A stretch of 64,000 nt of DNA, taken from Amoebidium appalachense (taxonomy: Eukaryota; Ichthyosporea). Positions within the stretch are counted from its first letter, which is position 1. The number at the start of each line of letters is the position of its first letter. Below are positions 38,148 through 50,971 of the stretch, piece after piece. Where the stretch lies: assembly GCA_963693365.1 (NCBI GenBank), contig CAVNZM010000001.1, positions 9,672,001-9,736,000 on the forward strand, written 5' to 3'. Position numbers and translations under genes: made by a program. The notes below the pieces were generated by a model that was given only the letters and a program-made list of their open reading frames with translations, was not told the origin of the DNA and ran no database searches.

Positions 38148-39865
38148 ATGGGCGGCTCTAATTATAGTCTGGTGCCTGCCAGTCTCCCAGTTGAGAAGTA
38201 CCCACCAAAGGGCATAAAGCCTGATAAAAGCTACGAGGGTAATCCGTGGAAACACATTGATTTGGGAGGTGATTGGTTTGTAGTTCAGGCCCACGATGGT
38301 GACATGGATGTGTACCAGTTGCGGTCGCTTTGCGAGTTTAATGAAGGTTGGGATGCCAAAAGGGCACCAGAGAGTTTAACCAAGGAACCCACGGTGGGCA
38401 GCACTGTGTACATCCCCTGGGTGCAGATGAACGTCGGTACGCTGCAGTGGTTCCAGGGAGAAGTTGTGTCCAGACTCCCCGCTGCTGTTGCTGGTAAGGG
38501 TCTCAAAAGTCACTAAACGTGTGTAAAAAGACTAGTTTTGTCTGCCATAGTGGAAGGCTTATCAGTGTGTCATAAGTATACGGAGACCACACTTTGTCTT
38601 TATATGAACAGAATGAAAGACAAGTTATCCCAAAGAGGTCAACCCCCCCCCCCGCCGCCTTTTTGTTTTGTGCAGGAGGAGAAGGGGGGAATGCAGGAGG
38701 AGAAGGGGGGAAGGAGGTGGGGGGGTGGGGTGGGGGGTTTACCTAGGCAAAGATTGTACAGAGGAAACAAAAGTAGTTGCCACCGTGACCTACTTGTTTT
38801 CGCCTTGTAGTTACTCTCTGGTTGAAGGGCTCTCTTCACGGGTTTTCTTGTCATTGTGGTACTTACACACACACACACACACACACGTACACACACACAC
38901 GCACACACACTCGCGTGCGCGCACACACACACACAACGGAGAACGGCTAGCACAACAAACCGGGGGGAAGAATTGCATACCTTTAGTATTGCAGGCCGGT
39001 ACCCAACCTACACACACACACATACACACACACACACACAGACAGACACGTACATGCACATGCGCACACACACGCAGGCCCACACACCACTTCCCCGTTT
39101 CCTCCTAATCAAACAGCCAAACCAACCAACCAAACATGGTGGTGCACGATGATGTAGTCTTGAAACCACGTAAAACCACGTAAGAAAGCTTCGTGTTAGG
39201 TGAGCAACATTTTAATCTTTCGGCACTTCCATATGTTGTCCCCCCCCCCCCCCCCCCCCCCCCCATCCTCCCTCCCTTTCTCGCTTTACCACAGGCTGCA
39301 TTCACCAAAAAGGCCGTGCGGGCTGCCTGGCGTGCCAACAAGCCCACCATATCGGCAAGAATTCTTACTGATGACATCTTTACAACCGATGAGCTGGTCA
39401 ACAACTCGTTTGTGTGTCACGGGAAAACAGCTCGCTTACTTGGAGTGGGCACGGTCGGGCAGCTTGATCCCGCCAAAACTCACCTGGTGTACCGTACGTG
39501 ACCATACTAGCACGCACATACACATGCACGCACATATACGTGCCGGCACACACACAAACACACACACACACACACACACACAACACTGGTGAAAACACAC
39601 AGGGAGGCAAACAAAATAAATTGGTACACACTCACTACACCGGTACCCACACAAACGTTTACATGCAGGCGCACGCACACATGAACACACACACAAGCAC
39701 ACCGAGCGCAAATCTGTGTGCACATACACACAGACACATATATCGGGCACGCACATACACACACACCTTCTGATATGCCCCTTTGCCCTTCTCCCTCACA
39801 CCATGCACAAACATGCACATGGGCACACATACACACACAGACATATCATCAGGCACACACACACA

Positions 39866-39933
<68 letters not shown>

Positions 39934-40094
39934 GTTGAAAGCACACAGGGAGGCACACAAAATATATCGGCACACACTCACTACACTGGTACCCACACAC
40001 GCGTTTACATGCATACACACGCACACATGCACACACACACAAGCACACCGGGCATAAATCTGCGCGCACATACACACGTAGACATATACATCGG

Positions 40095-40170
<76 letters not shown>

Positions 40171-40223
40171 TTTCTGATATGCCCCTTTGCCCTTAACCCT
40201 CACCGCGGGTAATTGTCTCCCTT

Positions 40224-40282
<59 letters not shown>

Positions 40283-40687
40283 ACACCACTACCACCACCA
40301 CCACCACCACCACCAACCCTACCCTCATCTTCGACTCCCTTATTCCCATCCCCAACATTCATTGCCACCCAATTCTTTTTGCCTTCCGTAAGAAGGCCCA
40401 AGCTCCTCTGCATCACTGTCTTCCCCCCTCCCCCCCTCCCCCCTCCCCCCTTCCCCCCCCCTCCTTCCCTCCCTTCCTCCCTCCCACCCCCCTCCCCACT
40501 CCTTTCAGTCATGACCAACTACCTCGTCACTGGATCCCTGGACCCTGCAACCGATGCTGTCTACAAGGCCATAAAGAGGGGGGGGAGCATCGCCTGCGAC
40601 AATGCACGCAAAGGCTTGCGTAGTCATTTGGCCACAGGAAAGGAAAACAACACCCGTCAATACGCGGCTCGGGAATCCAGAGAATAA
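38148..40687 (+). CDS. Unrecognised protein, probably 4 exons, about 254 aa
   Basis: Exons: 38148-38493, 38676-38716, 39295-39493, 40509-40687. The ATG has a good context (CCAACATGG). Exon 1 ends in a strong donor CTG|GTAAGG in phase 1, while exon 3 must start in phase 0. A 41-nt exon at 38676-38716, with a good acceptor (TTTTGTTTTGTGCAG) and a GAG|GTGGGG donor, repairs the frame and adds a Gly/Glu repeat ([14 protein letters not shown]). Without it the frame fails. Exons 3 and 4 join in phase. The total is 765 nt. Readable segments include [39 protein letters not shown] and [20 protein letters not shown]. No signal peptide or membrane helix is seen, so it is probably soluble. I recognise no family. 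Possible poly(A) signal AATAAA at 41105. Confidence 0.72.
39840..40170. repeat. Duplicated CA-rich block in intron 3 of the unrecognised gene
   Basis: Two (AC)n tracts (about 39860-39932 and 40098-40170) are each followed or preceded by similar ACACAGGGAGGCA... and CACTACACTGGTACCC sequence. A matching unit starts near 39590, so the intron contains about two to three diverged copies of a 350-360 base unit. Confidence 0.75.
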
Positions 40688-41532
40688 TTAAGGTACTGGA
40701 TGCATGCCCTCCCCCCCCCCCCCCCCCCATTCCCGCCCGCCCGCCTGCCCCAACCTCCTAAACCCCCACCCCTCTCCATCCCTTCCCTCTTCTCGCCACA
40801 CTCATTCACTCACTCACTCACTCTCACCACTTAAATGAAAAAGACTACTCGAAGACACGATTCTAAAAACTCACATGTACACATGTACATACGTCTCTCA
40901 TCTTTTTACCTGGTCATATCACATCTTTTTGCCCTCCTCCTGCATCTGCTCGGATGCGGAGAGCGCGGTCCCCCCTACACACACAGACACATATCCCTGT
41001 GTTTGTACGACTTATCAAAAAATGAGATATGCACCTAGTGCATGTGATAGGTCCATAGTGGAATGTTACCTCGTGCAGCAAATACTGAGCCTTCTCATAG
41101 AGGCAATAAAAAAATAAAAAAAGAACTTAATGCATACACCAGAAGGACATGAGGCTATTAAGGGAATATGTCATTTACATGTGTCTATTAAGGAATATAT
41201 CATTAACATGTGTGTTTCTTTGCAGAAACGATGACAGCGGTGCTCGAATTTACTTCCGGTACTCTATTGTGGCTTCTTCCGGACATCAAATTGAATTGCA
41301 GCAATATTCTGGACCGCGAAGACCTATAGGTGATTTTATAGTATTTTCATACATGTGCATTGCTTCCTCACTTGTTGTTGGCATGCATGTTGGAGTTTCG
41401 ATTACCTGCAGGTACAAGGAGTAAGCCATATAACATTTGCAATACTGTAGATGGGTGTAACACCCGAACACACGCGCACTATATACAGCATATTATGATA
41501 TGTACGTGTGTGTGTGTGTGTGTGTATGTGTG

Positions 41533-41576
<44 letters not shown>

Positions 41577-42681
41577 GTACGCACGGCTCCATGTTTTTAT
41601 AGTAATAAAAATAAAGCTCGAGGCCCGCGGCCTCGACGCCGGACAACTGGATATTGTCCCGCATCAACCCCTTGATATCCGCCGCATTTAATTGGATGAC
41701 AGACAACCCATATATAGCTATTTTTATGTCGATTCTACTGCAGAGAATTGGCCAATGGTTTTTTATCATATTGGCTAGCCTTTTTTGGAAACGCCGCTAA
41801 CCAATCCGATCGGGCCCAAAACAAACCAGATTTGATCGTACGGCCCCAGATTTTGGCGCACTATGACCAGATGTCTGATGATACGATCAAATCTGTAGGG
41901 CGCTGGCAGTATGCCGGCGACAGCGTACGATCACATCTGGATATGTCAGATTTAACCAGCGCGCTTCGTCGCTTCCGTAATATTTCAGATTTCATCTTTT
42001 GAAAATCACCTGGGAACTCATGCCCTTGAAAAATAGAGCTACCCATCGAGATGACATCACACGCAAGATCGAGCTGTTAAATTAATAGAATCGCGGTGAT
42101 TGGCTCATTTTCCCGATACGTATTAAAACTCTAATCGATATGAAAAGAAATAATCCCAAATATCGCGTCTTGCAATTTTTCTTAAGCACAAATGCGATTG
42201 GTTACATATAGCTAATATGCATGATATGTCAGCCCTGTCTTGAATAAGGGTTTCACCATGAAACGAATACAGAGAGATTGGTCATGGTTTAGGGAGTGCA
42301 GCCTGCATTCTGTCGACATGCCGCTGCACAAGCCTCGCCCGAGCTGTCGCGCAGGAAAATCATAAATGGTTCTGGCCTTGGAGCAAGGAAACTACAGTAG
42401 TGGATGCATATATCAGTTATATATATGCATATTATAAGTGTACATAAATGAAGATCTGTACATATGTTTCTATTATATATATTCCTTATTGTAGCACATG
42501 TAGCACATGCACTGGTGATCCGGAACCCGCCAGAATTGATGTGTGACCCCCGAGACCCAAAAAAGGGGCTTTTGATTATTTATTTTGAGTGAGAAACATG
42601 AAAGATTTCAAACAACAGCTGATCTCAAAGTTTTATTGTGCTCTCGGTTCTTTTTGTACTTGCAATGCAACTTATCATCTT
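40688..42681. other. Intergenic, with a hairpin and an (AT)n tract
   Basis: No gene recognised. It contains the candidate poly(A) signal at 41105, a (TA)n tract at about 41534-41572, and a perfect 14-bp inverted pair CAGATTTGATCGTA/TACGATCAAATCTG (41827-41840 and 41882-41895). The AT-rich remainder shows short matches, such as AAAATCACCTGGG near 42002, to the 37138 region on the other strand. Confidence 0.5.
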
Positions 42682-43370
42682 ATCTCAACTAAAGGGGGAG
42701 AACCAATCGGTTCTATCAGATGATAGAAAAACACATTCCGACAGACTCCTCGGAGCATACGCATTCCAACTTCCGACCTAACTAAAGCTTAGAAACTGTT
42801 ACTTAAGTAATTATACATCTTGTCAATATTAATACACATATATTTATACTCGTCTCTATAAAGAAACTCATTTAAATACATATATTTCCTTTAGTAATAT
42901 AGTCAGCACTCTCAAAGTGAAGACATTACGATAAACCGAATTCCATACATCTCTATTGTGTCCAATCATAACACATATATTAATAGACAGGAATGCACAA
43001 CACGATCTATATAGGATGTACTCACTCGCGACTATTGGTGAGTCATCTTATTGTGAACTAAAACTAAGCCACTTTGAACTAAAACAAAGACAACGAATGT
43101 AGCTAGCCAATCACGCTACCTCTTAGCTAAACAGAGGAGGGCAAACACAAATAAAATACAATTTTATAAGTTCCATCAGGCAAGAGAGTCAGGTGTGCAC
43201 AGATCTACAGATATCTGTGCACACAGAAACAAGGGAGAGACTCTGAGAGAGATGCGGGGGGGGGGGGGGGGGGGAGGGGGGGGGGAGGGGGGGGGAGAAA
43301 GAAAAGAGAAAAGGGAGAGAGGGGGGAGAGCACAAAGAAGGAAAGCAGACACGAATAGAAACAAAGCTAA
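42682..43370. repeat. Long dispersed repeat, left copy (LTR-like)
   Basis: The stretch from ATCTCAACTAAAGGGGGAG to about 43370 reappears in the same orientation, split into two pieces at 49068-49340 and 53042-53356. The shared parts include the same G-run/GA-rich segment. It lies just beyond the 3' end of the Copia RNase H on the minus strand, where a 3' LTR would be expected. LTR termini could not be placed with certainty. Confidence 0.65.
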
Positions 43371-44180
43371 GACACATACATACTCCAAGACTCTTGCTGT
43401 CCTACGTAGTGACGTATTCCAACATCCCCACGTAGTGACGTATTCCAACATCCCCACTCAAGGGGTTGAAGTTTGTGTTCTCGTGTCTGTTGATGTGACG
43501 GTAGATGAGGTCCTAACACATGGGGCCGTCACACACAAGTCTCCCCACTCGAGGATGCAAACCGAAGATCCTTGAGGTGGGAAGAAAACCAAAATGGAAG
43601 AGGCACACAACGACGGCTGCCTCGGAAGACTCGGTACATGAATGAAGTCATGGTGGCTACTAGTAACGTCGACTATATATATATATAAAGGAATCACTAG
43701 TGTAGGTGTGACGTGTTGGTGGCTAATGTTTTATACTGGGGACCACCCAGATAAACACAAGGCATAAACATCTTGTGGACTGATTTATAGACTGGTAGTC
43801 AACCAGTTAAGACACGGGGAAGGTGCATCCCGTGGACTAGGTTTAGACTGACAGTTATCCAGCTCGCCATGGCTATAGATGATTATTTATACTGGGACGC
43901 CATCCCAGTTCGACAATACAAAAGTCGAATATAGGAGAAAACCAATCAGTGGTGGGATATGAATATAAATAAACGACGGATGGTGGAGAATAATCCCCAC
44001 TGAAGATGCACACACTTGACAATGGAAGACAGAGTCCCCACAGTGACTGATGAAGACAAACAATGTCATGGAGTAGTAGACTTTCGTTGGGAGGCATCTT
44101 GATCACCGTAGGTGTGTCAAATGCTGTCCAGGGCCCCAACCTACTCAAAAACCACTCTATGATGAACACCAGTGCACGGT

Positions 44181-45790
44181 TCAGTCACGGAGACTGAGGT
44201 TGGCACGGTGTGTCTCGTGGGCCGGACCAGCCAGAGGCTTGGTGAAGATGTCGGCCAGGTTCTTCTTGGTGTCGATGTAGGTGACAGTGACGTCGACGTC
44301 TCCATTGTTGATGTAGTCCTTGGTCTTGAAGTAACGAACGGCAATGTGCTTGGTCCGGTGCTTGATGGTGTTGGAGTGGACCAGAGCAATGGTGGACTGA
44401 TTGTCACAGTACACCGGGGTGGGCTCGGTCATGGGGTAGCCCAGTTCCTTGAGTAGATCACGGTGCCAGGCAACATCTTGCACGGCAGCATTGAGGGCCA
44501 GGAGCTCGGCCTCACAGGTGGAAGTTGCAGTGATCGACTGCAGCTTGGAGTGGTAGGTACCGGTGACGGGGGTGCCTTCGAGGAGGATGACGTACCCTGC
44601 AGACGTGGAACGACGGACCCGGTGGTGGGGCAGCCAGCAAAGTCAGAATCCGAGTAGCACTCAAGGATGCGCACCACAGTGTGGGGGGCCTTCTTCTGGT
44701 AGTAGAGGCCGAGGTTGATGGTGCCGATCAGGTAACGAACGACACGGAGGAGAAGCTCCCAGGCAGTCTTGGTGGGCTTGGAGCTGAATCGGCCGAGGTA
44801 GCCAATGGCATACGAGATGTCAGGCCGGTAGCACCGAGTAACCCACAGCAGACGGCCGAGGAGTTCACGCTAGGGGATGGTGGTGGGCAGGGAGGAGAGG
44901 GAGGCCTCGTTGATGATGACGGTGCCCACGGGAATGGGGGTGGCCTTGGCCTTGGCATCGGCCAAGTTGAAGTCGGTGATGATGTCCTTGATGTAGGAGG
45001 ACTACAGCAGCTTGAGGGAGTCATTGGTGTACAGCAGCTGGGTGCCGAGGAAGATGTCTGGCAGACCGACCTTGCACTCGGCAGACTTCATGATCATGTG
45101 GACAACAAGCTCCTTCATGAGGGTGGAGTACCGTGTGCAGGTGATGATGGCATCATCAACGTAGTTGCCCGATCATCGGATGATTTCCCTGTTGAGGAAC
45201 TGACGGAAGTAGACACACGGATCGGAACGGATACGGGTGAGGCCGTGGGCAACAAGGATGGAGTTGAAAAACTCGTACCATGCCAGGGAGGCCTGCTGCC
45301 TTGAGTCCGTATAGGGCCAAGTTCTTGAGTTTCCAGACTTTGTGTTCGTTGCCGGGGAGGATGAAACCAGGAGGCTGCTCCATGACATTGTACAAAGTCT
45401 CGTCGAGGGGGCTGTTGAGGAAGGCCGTGCTGATGTCGAGTTGATGGATCCTGTGATCCTGCTGCGCACACCGAGGGCAAGCAGGGCACGGACGGAGGAA
45501 GACATGACGACGGGGGAGGAGTTGTCACCGTCACGGTAGTCAACACCGTAGACTTGGGTGAAACCCTTGGCCACAGCACGAACCTTGATCTTGGTGTCAC
45601 CAGCAGAGTTGAGTAACTTCTCCGTGACAATCCACTGTGAATCTGATGATGTTGGCATCGGAGGGGGGCTCAACTACGTCAAAGATGTCCTTGTCGATGA
45701 AGGCCTTGTACTCGGCAGTGAGGGCAGTAACCACGTCATCACCCTTGGGGCCGGAGCACAGCTTCTGAATCGACCGGGGCAGCTGAGACA
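44181..45790 (-). mobile_element. Copia-type retrotransposon pol remnant (RT and RNase H), degenerate
   Basis: Read on the minus strand over several frames, the order is RT then RNase H. RT pieces: KVRAVAKGFTQVYGVDY, SPVVMSSSVRALLALG, NVMEQPPGFILPGNEHKVWK, LKNLALYGLKAAG, WYEFFNSILVAHGL, and YVDD-type sequence near 45160. Next come RYLIGTINLGLYYQKKAPH, YSDSDFAGCPTT and a long RNase H end (VYCDNQSTIALVHSNTIKH, RTKHIAVRYF, DIFTKPLAG) ending at 44181. These are canonical Ty1/Copia landmarks. At least three frameshifts make it non-functional. Gag, protease and integrase are missing; the sequence where they should lie meets the tyrosine-recombinase element. Confidence 0.9.
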
Positions 45791-46307
45791 CATCAAGGCT
45801 GGGATGGGAGCAGTGCTCACCATAGCCGTGGCAGGCCGGGAGGAGTGTAAAATTATATAAGTATTTGGGACAGAAGCAGAGACACAGTGGTGCAGTGTGA
45901 AGACACCACAGACACACAACAACAAACACGGAACGATCGGAGCAGTGTACTAACAGACATCAATGTTTAGACACGACTAAACTCAATTTATTTCGATCTC
46001 GCATATTCTAGTATACTTGAAATTCCCTTAAGTCAAATCCATACATGATTTCCGACCAGTCGGAAATCAGATCTATGTCTAAAATAACCAATCACAATTA
46101 ACTGATTATTTCCCGGATAGATCCGGAGACACAGGAACGCACACCATAGGTCACAGCTATAAGAAAGTATTGAAGTGAAAAGTAACGAGGAAAGAGGTGA
46201 TGTTTCTAACTCTATCACCGGCTACGAAGACTCAGACATTTTCTGACTAAAGTCTACTGATTGGATACAGTACGGCAACACACAAAACTAAAGTGGTTGG
46301 CTAAGCT

Positions 46308-47500
46308 ATGAATCATACACTACAACAGATGGTGGCCAATGGCGAGCTGGAGGAGATTTCTGTCAGCGAATCATATTGCGTTCATCCTTGTTTCACGGTC
46401 GCCAAATCCGATGGATCCCGGCGACCAATCAGACCGAATCTGCATACCTCCCCCTGCACACTAAGTTCGACAACCTCCACGACCTGGCAGTGTTGGCGCG
46501 GCGGGGGGATCTCGGCTTCAGCTTCGACCTGAAATCGGGTTACCACGCTCTCTCCCTCCACCCGGCCATCCGCAAGTACTTCCAGTGCCGAGTCCAGGGC
46601 CGCCTGTTTCAGTACTGCAGTGCGTCCTCCCCTTCGGTTGGTCGCAGAGCCCCTGGTTCTTCACCCAGCTCATGCGTTGCTTCGGACGTACTCTGCGCCG
46701 GCTTGGGGTACGGGCGTGTATTTATTTGGACGATTTTTTCATTGTCGATCGACCCCCCCGGATTTGTGGGGTTCGGGACCGGGTGGCCCAGCTGTTGACG
46801 GCCCACGGTCTGCAGCGCCAGCCCACCAAGGGTCACTGGGAACCGACCCACATCCTCGACCATTTGGGGGTCACCGTCGATCTGCTTCATGGGCAGTTAC
46901 GCCCATCCTCGGCCTCTCTTGCCAAGATTCGGGAGGCCACAGCCCTGGTGATGGGTCATGCCCGTGTCTCTCGCCGCTTTGTGTCTGCCAAGCTCCTGTC
47001 CCCATGTACGCCGTGCGCCACAAAGCCAGCCCGCGCCCCTCCATGCAGTCCCAGCTGTACCGTCTCCTCCAGCTCTGTGGTCGCCTGTCGATTCCGTGGC
47101 CTCAGGAGGTCGAGTATCTCCCGGGCCTGGTCAACACAGTAGCCGACTCCCTCTCCCGGGGCCGGCTCGACCCGCGTCACGAGTGGTGCGTGCTGCCTTC
47201 GGCCCTGACCCGGCTCGCGGCCCTATGGGCCATCCGCCCGACCCTCGACCCGTTTGCCAGCCAGCACCACCACCTGGCACCCAGTTTTCACGTGTGGAGC
47301 ACGCGTTTCGCTCGCCTCCCCCCCCACGGTCACGGTGACCGACGGCCTGCTACTCCCCGTGGGACAGCCTTGCTGGTGGACCCCCCCGTTCCCCCTCATC
47401 CGTCGTGTCCTGACTCGCATCCAGTCCACCCAGGCCACTGGGATCTTGGTTGTCCCCCTCTGGCCGTCGTGCCATCTGGTGGCCGGTGCTGGTGACCCTG
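46308..47500 (+). mobile_element. Reverse transcriptase/RNase H remnant of a DIRS/Ngaro-like element
   Basis: Over shifting frames: VHPCFTVAKSDGSRRPI, DLGFSFDLKSGYHALSLHP, FQYCVLPFGWSQSPWFFTQL, YLDDFFIVDRP (catalytic YLDD), HILDHLGVTVDL. A gap near 46985 then removes most of RNase H. The end of that domain returns as LPGLVNTVADSLSRGRLDP and the DPFASQHH motif, both typical of tyrosine-recombinase retrotransposons. Frameshifts and the internal deletion make it inactive. Together with the recombinase at 47665 it belongs to one element extending to about 49070. Confidence 0.85.
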
Positions 47501-47664
47501 GCTCAGGCCGCGACCCCGCTCCACCCGCACGAGATCTACTGGCCCCCGACAGCCTGAGCCCGCTCCTGGGAGATGTGGGCCTTCTTGATCACAGCCGATT
47601 CGCACACTGGATCGCCGCGACCGCCGCTCATGCTCCCCCTGCCCTCTAGTCCGCGGTCATCCAG

Positions 47665-48561
47665 TTGGCTACCGGCTCCTTGAGTGGCCCGACGTGGACC
47701 AACTACCAGCGTGAGGTGGACCTCTACCTTCAGTTCACTTCCGCCTACGGCCTTGCCCCCTGGCCCATGGATACCCCGCGTGCCTTTGCGTTTGCTGCCC
47801 ACATCGCCTCCACCGGTGCCGTCAAGCCTGAGTCCCTGGATTCCTTTTTTGCGGCACTGCGTAAGATCCACGTTTTATGGGGTTTTCCCTGCCCCGATCC
47901 CGAACTGATCGCCGCCGTCAAGAAGGGCTACGCCAAGCTTTATTACGCCCATCACCCGGAAATCCTGGAACCCGCCGCTCTCCCGTCCCCCGTGCTCCGT
48001 CAGATCTTTGATCTCGTTCAAGTTGTTCCCGATCCAGATGCCGGCCGGTGGCAGTTCCTTGTCGTCGTCTCGTTTCTCTTCGGCCTGCGTGTCTCCACCG
48101 CCGTTGCCTTGACCCCTTCATGTTTTGAATGGGGCAGTGATGGTTCCTTGTCCATCAAGTTGCCCTTCCGCAAGCACGGCGCTGCCAAGCCCAAGCGGGT
48201 AAATGGTCCCCGCCTCCTTCACGTCGACCTCCGCCTCTGGATTACCGAGCGCCTGCGTCAATACCAAGATCTTCAGATCCATCGCATTAGCCCCTCTGCT
48301 TCGTTTCAGGCGGCCAATCGGGCCCTCCGTGACCTGCTGCAGCTTTCCTCCCTGCCTCCGGCGCTCGTTACTGCGATCCACTGGCATTCCCTGCGACACG
48401 CCATGGTGGACGCCTGTGGTGCGATTGGTGTGCCCGAAGGCTCCATCCGTCGTCTCGGCCACTGGGATTCCTCCGAGTTCCGTAACTACGGTCAGCCCCG
48501 GGCGGAACAGTCCGCCGATCGATTATTCTTTGGTGATCTGGCCCCGGTCCCTAGGTCCTAG
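47665..48561 (+). CDS. Tyrosine recombinase of a DIRS/Ngaro-like retroelement
   Basis: An uninterrupted frame of 298 codons downstream of the RT/RNase H remnant. Catalytic pattern of tyrosine recombinases: Arg at about 142 (FLFGLRVSTAV), His-x-x-Arg at 241-244 (HWHSLRHAM), Gly-His-Trp at 265-267 and the nucleophile candidate Tyr275 (EFRNYGQ). An N-terminal helical segment (WTNYQREVDLYLQF) resembles a core-binding domain. In this class the enzyme integrates a circular DNA intermediate instead of using a DDE integrase. The start is uncertain: the frame opens at TTG (47665), and the protein may originally have continued from the pol frame. All catalytic residues appear present although the rest of the element is broken. 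Confidence 0.9.
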   Translation: MATGSLSGPTWTNYQREVDLYLQFTSAYGLAPWPMDTPRAFAFAAHIASTGAVKPESLDSFFAALRKIHVLWGFPCPDPELIAAVKKGYAKLYYAHHPEILEPAALPSPVLRQIFDLVQVVPDPDAGRWQFLVVVSFLFGLRVSTAVALTPSCFEWGSDGSLSIKLPFRKHGAAKPKRVNGPRLLHVDLRLWITERLRQYQDLQIHRISPSASFQAANRALRDLLQLSSLPPALVTAIHWHSLRHAMVDACGAIGVPEGSIRRLGHWDSSEFRNYGQPRAEQSADRLFFGDLAPVPRS

Positions 48562-48593
48562 GTTTTCGTTCGCCCTTTTGTTTGGTCGCAGTA

Positions 48594-49070
48594 GCAATTG
48601 GATTCTCAGAAGCCAATCATCAATAGTGAAACTATTTCGATTGGTTCTTCGAATCATTGACCTGATTGGGTGTAATACACTAATTATCTTTCAAGAATAT
48701 TTGCTGTGTATTCCACCAATTATGGTCTGGCGCTGAATCTTGGCTGCAGGCTATATAAGCTGCAGCCGAGAGAAGCCTTGATCAGTCTTCCCTCACTCAG
48801 CGCGTCTTCCCTCACTCAGCGCCACTTGTACCCAACCCATCCCGCCCGCGTCTTCCTTTGCTCTCACTCAGTTTTTGTCTGCTTGCACACACGATTCAAG
48901 TTGATAGTTAGATTTGGGGGGGTACTAGCCGTGTGGTCGCAGGCTTTCACTTTTACCGATCTCTTTGTGATTGACTGGTAACTGGTTTGCCGATCCCAGC
49001 CGATCCCAGCCGATCTCAGCTGTTTGAGCTCAAATAAAGTTGAAAGCAATCGGATTCTCAGAAGCCAATC
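48594..49070 (+). repeat. Terminal repeat structure of the tyrosine-recombinase element
   Basis: A 25-bp sequence at 48594-48618 recurs at 49046-49070 with one mismatch. The stretch between contains a tandem 17-bp repeat (TCTTCCCTCACTCAGCG, from about 48787), three GCCGATC(C/T)CA repeats (from about 48990) and AATAAA at 49033. Split direct repeats after the recombinase are typical of Ngaro/PAT-like elements. The second copy ends where the LTR-like repeat begins (49068), so it marks the element's right border. Confidence 0.6.
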
Positions 49071-49340
49071 TCAACTAAAGGGGGAGAACCAATCGGTTCT
49101 ATCAGATGATAGAAAAACACATTCCGACAGAGCAAACGCATTCCAACTTCCGACCTAACTAAAGCTTAGAAACTCTCACTTAAAAATAACTTAATTAATT
49201 AATAATACATCTTGTCACTATTAATACACATATATATTTATACTCGTGTTTCTAAAGAAACTCATTTAAATACATATATTTCCTAATAGTCGACACTCTC
49301 AAAGTGAAGACACATTACGATAAACCGAATTCCATACACA
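49068..49340. repeat. Long dispersed repeat, right copy, first part
   Basis: It matches 42682-42957 in the same orientation with short indels (for example the TTAATTAATT insertion near 49190). Similarity stops at about 49340. The continuation of the left copy is found only from 53042, so about 3.7 kb separate the halves. Confidence 0.7.
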
Positions 49341-50216
49341 CTATAAAACCAGCAGTTAGACGATTGGTACCGTGTAGTGGCGACTATTTTCTATTATAGT
49401 CGAGGTGCGCGAAATCCGCCCGACCGATTGCAGATGAGCCACGACTTTTTTGAGGAATTTAATAATTTTGTGTGCTGCTTGCTCACGCGACTGGTCATGG
49501 CAAATAGGCGCCGTACGGTCGGCGCCGAATTTGTAATAAAACGGTGTTCGTGAGCGTATTGGGCGAGGTATTTTCCGCCGTATCAATCCGCATCCCTGGA
49601 ACCAATGAGCGGGAAATCCGATGCCGTGAATCTCTTAGTGGTGCTCTCCCATTGGCGCTAGGCGCATCATTACATTCCATACAGATGAATGTTCGCGTTT
49701 GAAACTTTGGCACACATTGTTCGTGTCCGTGCACTTGCAAAGTGTGACGGAATAGAGTCACGTACTACTAGAGTTTTCTCGATGGCCTTGCACGCGTGTC
49801 AGGTTCTCTACCTCCGAGTCTCTTCAGGGAATAGTCTTGTGGGTTTTGGTTTTATCACAATGATAACTTTTATATTTCTCTTTTATTTGTTTCTCTCTGT
49901 GAGTGTTAATGGAACAATGTCAGCCCTCAGCTTGTTGTGTCTATTTTCATGTTGTTTGCTTGTCATTCGGATGGACAATATAACGGTGAATCGTGACAGG
50001 CTGCATGGAGCGGACTGTTTATAGAATCCACGCTCCCAGGTGGGTGCTTACTTGTAGCCTTTGTGAGTGCTGGGCTTTCTTCGCCATGCCCCTCATTCTC
50101 GCCTTCCCTGCCCTGCCACCCACACACACACGTACACACTTCATGCTTTCACACACACCCTAAACTTGGTGAAAGCTTATGTCACAACACTCACGCGTGC
50201 GCGTGCACACACAAAT

Positions 50217-50313
<97 letters not shown>

Positions 50314-50394
50314 CGCGCGCGCGCGCGCGCAGGTGTGCCTGCGCACGCACGCACACACACACGCACGCACGCAAGCACGCACACACGCACACAT

Positions 50395-50508
<114 letters not shown>

Positions 50509-50971
50509 CCGGCCCGCACATGCGCGCGCACACACAGAAACATAAATACATACACCTGTTGCCATGCATCCACCCTCCCCTTTTTTGCACATTCAAACCC
50601 TCCCTCGTCGGATAATTTACATACATAAACCACGGGTGTGATAGAAGTTTCTTTAAAACAGGAACACAGTTTTCTTAGAACATTTCACCTTTTTCTTTAA
50701 CGACTGCATCATTTTGTTGCCTTGGTTAACATCAGCGTGTTCCGTTTTGCTTTTAGCCTTTATAGCCTGAGAAGAACTTCGAAAAGCCCGCGACCCCGCG
50801 AGACACTTCACAGACACGCGGCCCACTGGCCAGACAAATACCACAGTGAAATTCAGCCAATCACAACACTCCCTCCCCCACAGTGTAATGAGGACCGGCG
50901 ACTGCCGGGCCGATCTGGCCCGAACCGGATCACTGACAGGATGACCCGGTAGTGAGGGCGCGTGAGCCTGG

